Shown: piece by piece, positions 20,850 to 28,823 of the stretch
Position numbering within the stretch: position 1 is the stretch's first letter
Layout: every line of letters starts with the position of its first letter
Assembly (NCBI GenBank): GCA_963971405.1
Contig: OZ020487.1
Span: 48,519,039-48,583,038, forward strand
Direction of reading: 5' to 3'
Source: Psococerastis gibbosa
Taxonomy: Eukaryota; Arthropoda; Insecta; Psocodea; Psocidae
DNA length: 64,000 nt
Notes under the pieces: model-generated
The model's input: the letters and a program-made list of their open reading frames with translations, nothing else
The model's database searches: none
Told to the model about the DNA's origin: nothing
Made by a program: the position numbers and the translations under genes

Positions 20850-22020
20850 AAGTTTAACACGTTATGAATACCATAAGATTGCACCCTATTCATCAAGCAG
20901 TCTAAATAATAATGATGAAATTCGCATACCAATCCATCAACAAGATATACTTACTCTACCATGTGAAAGCCGACTGTATATTGAAGGTGTGTTAGAAAAA
21001 GGTGTGAAAACAATTGCTTATGAGGATGATGATGGGCTTAGTGCTAATGCTATGGCACACTTATTCTCTGAAATACGCTATGAACTCAATGGAATAACTA
21101 TTGATCATGTGCGAAATCCTGGTATTACCACTCAGCTTAAAGGGTTAGTATCATTCACCGCTCAAGATGCACAACGTCTTACAAACAACTCATTTTATAC
21201 AGATACAAATAAAACTGAGAGGAACTTTAATTTCTGTTTGCCATTGAAAATGTTGTTTGGATTTTGCGAGGATTTCCGACGAGTTCTACTCAACGTTAAA
21301 CAAGAGCTTGTCTTAGTACGATCACGCAGCAATACGAATGCCATGCGGGATATTTCAAACACTAAAGACTTGACATTGAAACTGACTACTGTGATGTGGG
21401 AAATACCTTTCGTAAGTGTGAGTGATAGTCAGCGCCTTGAATTGTTGAGTGTACTAAGGGAAAATATTCGGTTGCCGATTGGCTTCCGAACATGGCAACT
21501 GTATGAATATCCCAACATTCCCTCATCAACATCATCAATTAATTGGCCTGTGCGAATGATTTCTTCAAGTGAAAAACCACGGTTTGCTATTATTGGCTTC
21601 CAAGCAGCACGCACAGATGATGTTAAGGAAGATGCTAGTGTTTTTGATCAATGCGCTATACGACAAATACAACTATTCCTCGGCTCAGAATGCTATCCAT
21701 ACCATCCGCTACAGGCGAACTTCAGCAAAAATACTGTTGCTGTATTATATGAAAATTTTCTCAATTTCCGGAAACACTACTACATGCAGGATGAAGCAAC
21801 TCCAAACGTTTCCCGTAGTGAATTTCTAAAATCATACCCCATTTGGGTTATCGATTGCTCACGACAGAATGAGCTCATGAAAACTAGTGGTGTTGATATA
21901 CGTTTGGAAATTCACTGTCAAACTAATTTCCCTGATAAAATGAGTGCCTACTGTCTACTCATTAGTGACTGCTTATATGAATATGTACCTTTAACAGGTA
22001 TTGTACATCAACTACAGTAG
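20806..22020 (+). CDS. Major capsid protein (double jelly-roll)
   Basis: A 404-aa protein at the position and in the size class of the Polinton major capsid protein, which forms the pseudo-hexameric capsomers. It starts at ATG 20806 (a second Met lies 3 residues on). Motifs include SLNNNDEIRIPIHQQDILTL, HLFSEIRYELNGITIDHVRN and FIVSVSDSQR-like strands (IPFVSVSDSQRLELL), then IGFQAARTDD and LSECYPYHP-like sequence (FLGSECYPYHPLQANFSKN). The strongly beta-type pattern fits the fold. It is a little shorter than many relatives but shows no break. It overlaps the 57-aa ORF and is the last plus-strand gene before the convergent PolB. Confidence 0.88.
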   Translation: MTSMLNVKESILVDESLTRYEYHKIAPYSSSSLNNNDEIRIPIHQQDILTLPCESRLYIEGVLEKGVKTIAYEDDDGLSANAMAHLFSEIRYELNGITIDHVRNPGITTQLKGLVSFTAQDAQRLTNNSFYTDTNKTERNFNFCLPLKMLFGFCEDFRRVLLNVKQELVLVRSRSNTNAMRDISNTKDLTLKLTTVMWEIPFVSVSDSQRLELLSVLRENIRLPIGFRTWQLYEYPNIPSSTSSINWPVRMISSSEKPRFAIIGFQAARTDDVKEDASVFDQCAIRQIQLFLGSECYPYHPLQANFSKNTVAVLYENFLNFRKHYYMQDEATPNVSRSEFLKSYPIWVIDCSRQNELMKTSGVDIRLEIHCQTNFPDKMSAYCLLISDCLYEYVPLTGIVHQLQ

Positions 22021-22082
22021 AACCCTTGATATCCGGTAAATGAATGTAAACCATTTAATGATATAACAATTTTATAATACAT

Positions 22083-22300
22083 GTATTTTAATAGAAATCA
22101 ATGTCGTTATAATCACTTAAGATAAACCTCCAACACAAGGTTAGTTAGGTTATTAATGTTTGCTGGTAATTAGTTCTAAGAGCCTTACAATCATTTACAA
22201 TTAGGGTGAGGTATTTTAAAAGAAATCAATGTCATTATAATCACTTAGTTAGATTATTTGTGTTTGTTCTGCTGGTAATTAGCTCCAGGGTTGCGATACA
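22083..22300 (+). repeat. Two-copy tandem repeat between MCP and PolB
   Basis: Starting at 22083 and again at 22211, the sequence runs GTATTTTAATAGAAATCAAT, then GT-TATAATCACTTA, and later TGCTGGTAATTAGYTC. The period is about 128 bp. It fills the convergent space between the capsid and polymerase genes and runs up to the PolB stop. It may hold 3'-end signals for both. No frame is seen. Confidence 0.7.
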
Positions 22301-22301
22301 A

Positions 22302-25300
22302 TTAGAGTGAAATGCGATAATGACCGTGAGCTAAACTATCAATTCCATTACGACACACATACCGTTTATCATCATAAGGGCTGAGAGTGAGTTTTTGTTG
22401 TTTAATTGTAAAAAGTTTATGATCAATACTTTGAATACGGTACATTGGTTTACACGAGTCTTTTACACTGTAGGACTTAAATAGGGTATTGTAATAGTCT
22501 TGATGGGAAATATGATGTTTGAGTGTTGAGCGAACTATACCTTTGCCCACTTTCTTTTCTTTTCCCTCCTCAAACAAGGAATACAATTTGGGGCGTAAAG
22601 CAACACATTGTAAAATGTGAGAATGAGCATTCTCATCTTTAAACGTCCCCACTTTCTTTTTATTTTCAATATTGTATAAGAGATGGTTTGAGGGATATAC
22701 TGAGTTATCAAATAAATGGGGGTATGGCTTTAAATCAACATATAAATCATCACTCTCAACCTCATAAACCAGAGAATCTGTATCTGTTAAAATCAGTGTA
22801 GCTTTATCACCATACCTTTGTTTTACAAAGTTATAATGAAATTCATACATAACGACCTTAGATAGTTCCAGAACGGTTAGACCAACAAATATTGGCTTAT
22901 TAAGTAAAATATTAGTTTTTTTTGAGCGGACTGCAATTAAGTCTTTTGAAAAAATCTGAAAATCTTTAAATGCGGGGGATGAGATAAGTTTGCTAGCTCG
23001 TTTGGTAGTGTTAACTAACTCTAATTTTGTGTGTTTTCTAACATTCTCCATTGTCTTCCCAAACATACTATTAATTTTCAATTTGTAAAAATCCTTCTCG
23101 AAATCATTACAAGCTAATTTTCGTTTTTCTGTGTTAAAATCGATAAAGGGTCGCATCCAAGCGCTTTGTTTAAAAGCTAAAATTTTATGTGTATTTTTTA
23201 ATTTTAAACCCAATTCTAAACATTGCTTCAAATTTCGATAGTGTATAACATAGTTGTGTTTATCGTTTAAGTTGGGAATAAGCTTTGAGATTGTGGATGA
23301 TAAAGATATATTATTTTCAGCAAGAAATTCCTTACAATAGGGGGAAATCATGTTTGAAGTAACAACACAATGTTCGGCTGCCAGTGGGTATTCATTATGT
23401 AAGTCGTGCAATTTTTGTGGATATTCCAAGTCCACCTGCAATATAAACCCATCATCCCCCTCGTCAGGTATGAGCATTACATCAAAGTTTTTAATTTCTT
23501 CCATATCCATCCAACGAAACCCACTGACAGGCAAAAATTGGCGCATCGCATGTCCGTACAAGTTAGTACAATCCCAATATACTATAAATTTGGATGGTTT
23601 ATTTGATTCAAATTTTTTTAAGTATTTATTGTTACTTTCAGCAAATCTTTTTGAAATCATACTTATACCCCCGCGAATCCCAGCCTCACAAAACAAATGC
23701 ATATTAGGATCAGTCAACAGCTCAATTTCTACTCTTGTCATTTTTAAGCAGCTTTGAAGAGCTAGTCCTGGTGCTGTGTACATGTGACAAATTTCAAGGT
23801 TATCGTTTTCGAAACATAAGGCTCTGAAGGCTTCAAAAACATCACAAAGAAGAAGGGTGTCTGTTAATACATATAAGTCTTGGTATTCCCCTAAATTCTT
23901 TATGTTAAAAACATTCCACACTTTTTGAGCGTGTTCATATTGTTCTTGTGAAATCTCCTCTTGAGTTAATCGACTAAAAAATGCTTCGATTGGAGGCAAA
24001 TGCTCATCATTAAATTTTGATTCATGCGTCATATATTCATAGGGGAAGACACCTTTCCTCAACATTAAGTCTAACTTTTCACCCACAAAACATGTTTTCA
24101 TAATTTGAAATTTATCTTTACCCACATCAACAAGATTTTTTACTAAAGAGTCTAATGAGGTGGCCATAAATTGGTATGTATCTAAAAAGCGTAACTCCCC
24201 AATACTGAAGGCTATATATTCCTCCATAGTTTTAGCTATACATGTAATTTTTATATTTTTTAGCTTCCCAACCCCTTGCATGATAAGATGTCCATCATAA
24301 TGTCTCAAGTTATGCATAAAAACGGGGATATGTTTTGGAGTTCGAAAATTGCTCATATTACAGACATTATGTAATGCTTGTCTATATTTCCCCGTTATAT
24401 GGCAGTGGTCTATTACTCGATCAGCTCCTAGTGGCTTTTGACAAACATTACAAATGATAGAGTTTTTAAAATTTTCTCTATCCTCATCAGTCATAATTAC
24501 CGGTTTAATATTTTTATAAATTTCTAAAATTTCATCCTTAACATTTAATAGGGATTTCAAAAATACATCAACAGCATCGGTTCCCCTGTAAACTACCGGT
24601 TCTTTAAACTTATTCCCATTGATATCCACAACAACGTAGGAAAACCCTGATGGTATATGCATTGATAATTTTTCAGTGTTACAACTGGTCCCTTCAATGG
24701 GACTGAGAATGCTCTCGAAATCGGCATATATTCTATATGCTACAGGGATCATATATTGTGGCTTATCGAATTTCATAATACTTTTCTCCTTAGTTGGAAA
24801 TGTGGTTTTTTGCGGATCATGTGTTGAGCAGAGTGGTTTATGTTCGTGTAAGCGTTCAGCACTACTGAAGGGGTGTATACACCAACGGCAATAAAACTTT
24901 TGTTCCTTATGTTTCGTGATTGAGAAATTAAGTTTGTTGAAATTTTTAATAAGACAATAATGTGAATTTTTACCTTCAGTTATGTAAAGCAGATCTACTA
25001 GCTTATTATAATGTTGACTTTGTGATAAATATAATGGAAACAATCTTTGTTCATAACCAAACACATTTACTCCGATATTATTCATTTTTTCAAATTTTGG
25101 AATGACTTGTAAAGATACTGGGTATGTTATACCTTTCATATTTAACTCCTTCTCACACTTTTTATAATTATGAACTCGCTCAGCGTGTATCTTTACTGGA
25201 TGCAAGTATGCTAAAATTGACCATATAAAACATTTAAGGTCTTCATTTTTAATATTGATTACTGCTTTGGTGTTATATATTTTTTTAGGTAAAGGAATGT

Positions 25301-26330
25301 AACTACTACCACTGCATGGATTATATTCAGCAATATAGATACTAAAACTTTTTAAACATTTCAACACCCACCCGCTTCCCATTGCTTGAAATTTATCTAT
25401 TTTTATTAGAATTTGTTCAATCATTTGTTGATATTTTATTGTGGGGTTATCACTTAGGAGAAGTTGTTCGTTTTTAGCACGAAACCACGCCTTAGTATAA
25501 TTTTTATCGCTGTCGGGTCCACGTTCAAATTCAATATGTAGAGCTACATGCCATTTAATAGCTTTTAAAAGTTTTATGTTTTCAGTTGTAATGGTGTCAA
25601 CCTCGCCTGTCATATTATTTAGATAAACAACTGGATCATGTATGGTCATGTTTTTATAATTATATTGTTTTACAACACCATCTAGAGCTGTAGATGTTTT
25701 ACATGCAAAGTTCTCATCGGTAGATAGCTCTCCCCCGCTCATAATTGTGCAATTATTTATATGATTAGTAAAATAGTCTCTCATAAATAATTCGTTGCAA
25801 TTGAAACAATTAATAATATGTATGCTTAATATGTGGGTTTTCAAATTATACTTTCGAGTAAAAGGTGCTGAACAGAATTCACAAATAAATTTATGTTCAG
25901 GGATTTTAACAGATTCAAGATTCTTGTACTCACATGGAAAGATGGATATGCATTCTTTACATAGAACTGTTTCAGTAGTGTTGATGATTTCACCTCCGCA
26001 ACTCTTGCATTTCCCTCCATTCCCAGTCGATGTTGGTTTAGGTGTGATTTCATATGGAAAGATGGATGTGCATTCTTCGCACAGAACTGTTTGAGCAGTG
26101 TTGATAATTTTCCCTCCGCAACCCTGACATTTCTCTCCATTCATAGTAGATGTTGGTATTGGGGCAATTTCGACAGGTTCAGAATTCTCGTACTCACATT
26201 TAAAGATGGATGTGCATTCTTCACATAGAACTGTTTGACCGGTGTTGATGATTTCACTCCCGCAACCATCACATATTCCACATTTATATTCACCCTCGTT
26301 CAGTTTCCTTTTCTTCATTGGGGGTGTCAT
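22302..26330 (-). CDS. Protein-primed family B DNA polymerase (Polinton PolB)
   Basis: A 1342-aa replicative polymerase that copies the linear element. The N terminus has three near-identical zinc ribbons of the form CxxCGxxIINTxxTVLCxEC (residues 20-43, 68-91, 108-131), then a C2H2 finger (about 150-171, CEFCSAPFTRKYNLKTHILS). The 3'-5' exonuclease has YADFES (D537, E539) and NLRHYDGHLI, interrupted by a Cys/His insert CNVCQKPLG...VIDHCHITGKYRQALHNVCN (about 627-658) resembling an HNH or endonuclease VII zinc site. Polymerase motifs are DCTNLYG (A, D920-G926), KINSMFGKTMEN (B, 1085-1096) and DTDS (C, 1183-1186). The length is normal and the frame intact. Its upstream module is shared with the 101-aa gene. 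Confidence 0.96.
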   Translation of the reverse strand: MTPPMKKRKLNEGEYKCGICDGCGSEIINTGQTVLCEECTSIFKCEYENSEPVEIAPIPTSTMNGEKCQGCGGKIINTAQTVLCEECTSIFPYEITPKPTSTGNGGKCKSCGGEIINTTETVLCKECISIFPCEYKNLESVKIPEHKFICEFCSAPFTRKYNLKTHILSIHIINCFNCNELFMRDYFTNHINNCTIMSGGELSTDENFACKTSTALDGVVKQYNYKNMTIHDPVVYLNNMTGEVDTITTENIKLLKAIKWHVALHIEFERGPDSDKNYTKAWFRAKNEQLLLSDNPTIKYQQMIEQILIKIDKFQAMGSGWVLKCLKSFSIYIAEYNPCSGSSYIPLPKKIYNTKAVINIKNEDLKCFIWSILAYLHPVKIHAERVHNYKKCEKELNMKGITYPVSLQVIPKFEKMNNIGVNVFGYEQRLFPLYLSQSQHYNKLVDLLYITEGKNSHYCLIKNFNKLNFSITKHKEQKFYCRWCIHPFSSAERLHEHKPLCSTHDPQKTTFPTKEKSIMKFDKPQYMIPVAYRIYADFESILSPIEGTSCNTEKLSMHIPSGFSYVVVDINGNKFKEPVVYRGTDAVDVFLKSLLNVKDEILEIYKNIKPVIMTDEDRENFKNSIICNVCQKPLGADRVIDHCHITGKYRQALHNVCNMSNFRTPKHIPVFMHNLRHYDGHLIMQGVGKLKNIKITCIAKTMEEYIAFSIGELRFLDTYQFMATSLDSLVKNLVDVGKDKFQIMKTCFVGEKLDLMLRKGVFPYEYMTHESKFNDEHLPPIEAFFSRLTQEEISQEQYEHAQKVWNVFNIKNLGEYQDLYVLTDTLLLCDVFEAFRALCFENDNLEICHMYTAPGLALQSCLKMTRVEIELLTDPNMHLFCEAGIRGGISMISKRFAESNNKYLKKFESNKPSKFIVYWDCTNLYGHAMRQFLPVSGFRWMDMEEIKNFDVMLIPDEGDDGFILQVDLEYPQKLHDLHNEYPLAAEHCVVTSNMISPYCKEFLAENNISLSSTISKLIPNLNDKHNYVIHYRNLKQCLELGLKLKNTHKILAFKQSAWMRPFIDFNTEKRKLACNDFEKDFYKLKINSMFGKTMENVRKHTKLELVNTTKRASKLISSPAFKDFQIFSKDLIAVRSKKTNILLNKPIFVGLTVLELSKVVMYEFHYNFVKQRYGDKATLILTDTDSLVYEVESDDLYVDLKPYPHLFDNSVYPSNHLLYNIENKKKVGTFKDENAHSHILQCVALRPKLYSLFEEGKEKKVGKGIVRSTLKHHISHQDYYNTLFKSYSVKDSCKPMYRIQSIDHKLFTIKQQKLTLSPYDDKRYVCRNGIDSLAHGHYRISL

Positions 26331-26405
26331 GTTGAAAGATCACACAAATTTAAAGTGGTATTACTTGGAAGAAGGTTTGATTTCAACTATGCTCCTCAAC
26401 CAATG
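26331..26405 (-). promoter_or_regulatory. Shared upstream module, copy in front of PolB
   Basis: Read outward from the PolB start codon: AGATCACACAAATTTAAAG, GGTATTACTTGGAAGAAGG, TTTGATTTCAAC and GCTCCTCAACC. The order and spacing match the copy at 14837-14925. It is probably a promoter or leader for early genes; this is inference. Confidence 0.55.
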
Positions 26406-26475
26406 TGTTACAGTTTTATGCAAGTTTCGAAATTAACTATTATTAATAACCATGAGTCAAGTACAATTGGCTTAA

Positions 26476-26530
26476 GGTTAGCATATAACTTGAAGTATAT
26501 AATAAGTGATAGCCGGAGGCTGACAAATTA
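26476..26530 (+). repeat. Solo copy of a TIR tandem-unit segment outside the TIR
   Basis: GGTTAGCATATAACTTGAAG followed by TATAATAAGTGATAGCCGGAGGCTGAC matches part of the 155-bp units of the right TIR (for example near 27670-27715), in the same orientation. It lies between the PolB and remnant-gene upstream modules, which suggests past rearrangement or copying from the TIR. Confidence 0.75.
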
Positions 26531-26552
26531 TGATAGCTAGTTACACTATTCT

Positions 26553-26623
26553 GAGTTTAGACCAAACCCTCATTCAAATAATACTAGGCCTACTTTACAA
26601 GTGAATTTGTGAAATCTTAGAAC
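26553..26623 (+). promoter_or_regulatory. Shared upstream module, copy in front of the truncated gene
   Basis: The reverse complement reads AGATTTCACAAATTCACTTG, AAAGTAGGCCTAGTATTATT and GAATGAGGGTTTGGTCT, matching the module before the 101-aa gene more closely than the PolB one. It precedes a broken copy of that gene, so it may now be a non-productive promoter. Confidence 0.55.
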
Positions 26624-26655
26624 ATGGCATGTCTATGTGATAAAGTTAATACCAA
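26624..26655 (+). pseudogene. Truncated second copy of the 101-aa gene
   Basis: ATGGCATGTCTATGTGATAA and the following bases match the first 10 or so codons of the gene at 14531-14836 (MASLCDKVN against MACLCDKVN). The similarity stops where the inner edge of the right TIR begins, so the frame runs into TIR sequence and ends quickly. The arms of the element therefore once carried this gene on both sides, or one arm was copied from the other and about 490 bp was lost. Confidence 0.75.
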
Positions 26656-26757
26656 CTATGAAATGATGTAAATCAAATAAATAATCATTGCGGAGGCGAA
26701 ATCGCCCGAAATATGGTATGTAGGCTACGTGAAGAAGAAGAAGAAACAATGAGAATG

Positions 26758-26971
26758 GACATGTAGAGTGGTGGTACGGACTCCAACTTTCACCCGAAAG
26801 GTTGTTGGTTCGAGTCCTACACTTGCTACATTTTCTGGTCATGCTTCGGAGGGCATGTAAAGCAGGCGGTCCCAGGCCTTCCTAGTTGAGTGTAAGAGAG
26901 GGCTTTATAGCCCTAACTCCGCTAGGTTGGCTTAGTAATAGAACAAAAAGTCCTTATTTATTTATTTATTT
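26758..26971 (+). mobile_element. tRNA-derived SINE in the right TIR, inner copy
   Basis: 214 bp, with head GACATGTAGAGTGGTGGTAC, B-box GGTTCGAGTCC and tail CCTTATTTATTTATTTATTT. Duplications AAACAATGAGAATG lie at 26744-26757 and 26972-26985. It is the same insertion as in the left TIR. Confidence 0.85.
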
Positions 26972-27040
26972 AAACAATGAGAATGATGTCCGATAACAGG
27001 AGGGGGCGACCCTGAAGAAGAAGAAGAAACAATGAGAATG

Positions 27041-27254
27041 GACATGTAGAGTGGTGGTACGGACTCCAACTTTCACCCGAAAGGTTGTTGGTTCGAGTCC
27101 TACACTTGCTACATTTTCTGGTCATGCTTCGGAGGGCATGTAAAGCAGGCGGTCCCGGGTCTTCCTAGTTGAGTGTAAGAGAGGGCTTTATAGCCCTAAC
27201 TCCGCTAGGTTGGCTTAGTAATAGAACAAAAAGTCCTTATTTATTTATTTATTT
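27041..27254 (+). mobile_element. tRNA-derived SINE in the right TIR, outer copy
   Basis: Identical in layout to the inner copy, with duplications at 27027-27040 and 27255-27268 (the latter with one changed base). It corresponds in position to the left TIR copy. The inner one arose by the local tandem duplication. Confidence 0.85.
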
Positions 27255-27345
27255 AAACGATGAGAATGATGTCCGATAACAGGAGGGGGCGACCCCCCTT
27301 ACACTGTGTGAAGAAGAAGAAGAAGAAGAAGAGAAGGGAAGAAGA

Positions 27346-27841
27346 AGAAAGGCTACAAGGTTAGCATATAAGTATAGTATAAAATAAGTGGTAGCCGGAG
27401 GCTGACAACGTAGAATAAGAACAATAATGATGCCCGGAGGTAGAAAGCAAGAGTGGCCTAAAAGTGTCCCAGAAACCCCCTGTGATATGATGTGTTGTGG
27501 TTTTATAGGCTACAAGGTTAGCATATAAGTAGTATAAAATAATTGATAGCCGGAGGCTGACAACGTACAATAAGAACATAAATGATGCCCGGAGGTAAAA
27601 AGCAAGAGTGGCCTAAAAGTGTCCCAGAAACCCCCTGTGATATGATGTGTTGTGGTTTTATAGGCTACAAGGTTAGCATAGAAGTAGTATAAAATAAGTG
27701 ATAGCCGGAGGCTGACAATGTACAATTAGAACAATAATGATGCCCGGAGGTAAAAAGCAAGAGTGGCCTAAAAGTGTCCCAGGAACCCCCATGCCCGGAG
27801 GTAAAAAGCAAGAGTGGCCTAAAAGTGTCCCAGGAACCCCC
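27346..27841 (-). repeat. TIR tandem repeats, 155-bp period (right)
   Basis: The mirror image of 13410-13905. Unit boundaries marked by CCCCC lie at about 27480, 27635, 27790 and 27841, giving the same partial, 155, 155 and 51-bp order. Confidence 0.9.
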
Positions 27842-27854
27842 TTTTATATCTACT

Positions 27855-27860
27855 TGACTC
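27855..27860. repeat. Polinton target-site duplication, right (TGACTC)
   Basis: An exact copy of the six bases before the left end. Confidence 0.95.
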
Positions 27861-28735
27861 TACGATCGATAAATTAGTGTGAAATGTGACTTTGTGCAAA
27901 GAGCGGATGGTGGAGGGGTAGGGTGGCCGGATCCCATGAGATTCTGCTGCAAGTCCCGAGTGTAGGCTATAAAGCCTTCATCAGAATATTAAGATGGTGC
28001 GCATATCTTCCTGAAAAAATATGGTGTACTTGAGTTTGACTAATATTATGCTAGTTAGCCACTTGTACAGGCCCCTGGCAACTTGCCGACAGGTTCAAGA
28101 TAAAAATGCATTAGGTAAACACACATGGAGCGTGACTTCGCAACTTGCTTGCCCCTTACACACTCGAGGGCCACAGGGAAACCATGGGCTCCGATTGTAG
28201 TCCCAAGCTTCAAATAGTTTTCATATCAAATTATACGTCTTTCACACATAGTTGGGCCCAACAATGGCTCAACAGGACTACGATGGCGTCAATTCAGTTT
28301 CGATTTATATAGTCCATTGTAAATGTTGATGTGTTAACATATGATAATTATTTATTGGATCAATCAAACTGGGCCATACCTTACAGTTAAGTGCTACAAT
28401 AGTATCACTGTAGCGTAAAGTATTTTCTATTAAAATATCTATGCGAATAGGATAAGGCCGTGTCCATGGGGTTGTATGAGGCTCACTAAGTGAATTGACG
28501 TATCCTTAAATGGGCGCAAACTTAGCCATAAAAACAGATTTGGCAATTTTTTTGTTTTCCTATTTATATACGTTAGTATAATGCAAGCTTTGTGATGGTC
28601 AAAATACAGTAATTAATGTTCGAAATCCAAAATCATTGCGCGTATTGTTATGGGCCACTATAAGTAGACCTAGTCCGTATTTGTTCAGGACATAATTATT
28701 ATATGAGGGGTGAGATAAAAGAACATGTGGGAAAA

Positions 28736-28823
28736 TGGACGGCAACCGGAATTGAACTCGAGTCTCCACCTTGTCGGGGGGTGCGTTAAATATCTATGCT
28801 GAATCTGCGGCCACGAGGACAGC
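28736..28823 (-). mobile_element. Possible tRNA-related SINE fragment
   Basis: On the minus strand, TCGTGGCCGCAGATT resembles an A-box region. GAGTTCAATTCCGG about 60 bases later resembles a Pol III B-box. The upstream and downstream boundaries are not visible. It differs from the SINE in the Polinton. Confidence 0.3.

Larger units (their letters stand above)
26730..27295 (+). repeat. 283-bp tandem duplication carrying the SINE in the right TIR
   Basis: Two consecutive copies begin TGAAGAAGAAGAAGAAAC at 26730 and 27013. Each holds the SINE, its duplication and the following GATGTCCGATAACAGGAGG stretch. They differ at a few sites, for example CCCAGGCC against CCCGGGTC. The junction lies in a GAA tract, so slippage or unequal recombination between the GAA tracts is a likely cause. 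Confidence 0.9.
13397..27854. mobile_element. Complete Maverick/Polinton (polintovirus) element
   Basis: A 14,458-bp element with terminal inverted repeats beginning AG and ending CT, flanked by a 6-bp duplication. It carries the full Polinton gene set: protein-primed family B DNA polymerase, RVE-type integrase, A32-like packaging ATPase, adenain-like cysteine protease, minor and major capsid proteins and a PLA2-domain protein, plus conserved unknowns. All long frames are uninterrupted. The two TIRs are nearly identical over more than 900 bp. The coding interior lacks the long G/C runs common in both flanks. Intact genes and near-identical TIRs suggest a recent insertion that may still be competent. 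Gene conversion between TIRs could also keep them alike. Confidence 0.97.
26655..27854 (-). repeat. Polinton right terminal inverted repeat (with internal duplication)
   Basis: The inverse of the left TIR at 13397-14312, but about 284 bp longer because the segment 26730-27012 is repeated in tandem at 27013-27295. Apart from that, very few differences are seen by eye. The outer end CTTTTATATCTACT abuts the TGACTC duplication. Confidence 0.95.

Noticed and set aside
23350..23757. 135-codon plus-strand frame inside PolB
   Set aside because: It is antisense to conserved polymerase sequence and has no known motif; a shadow frame.
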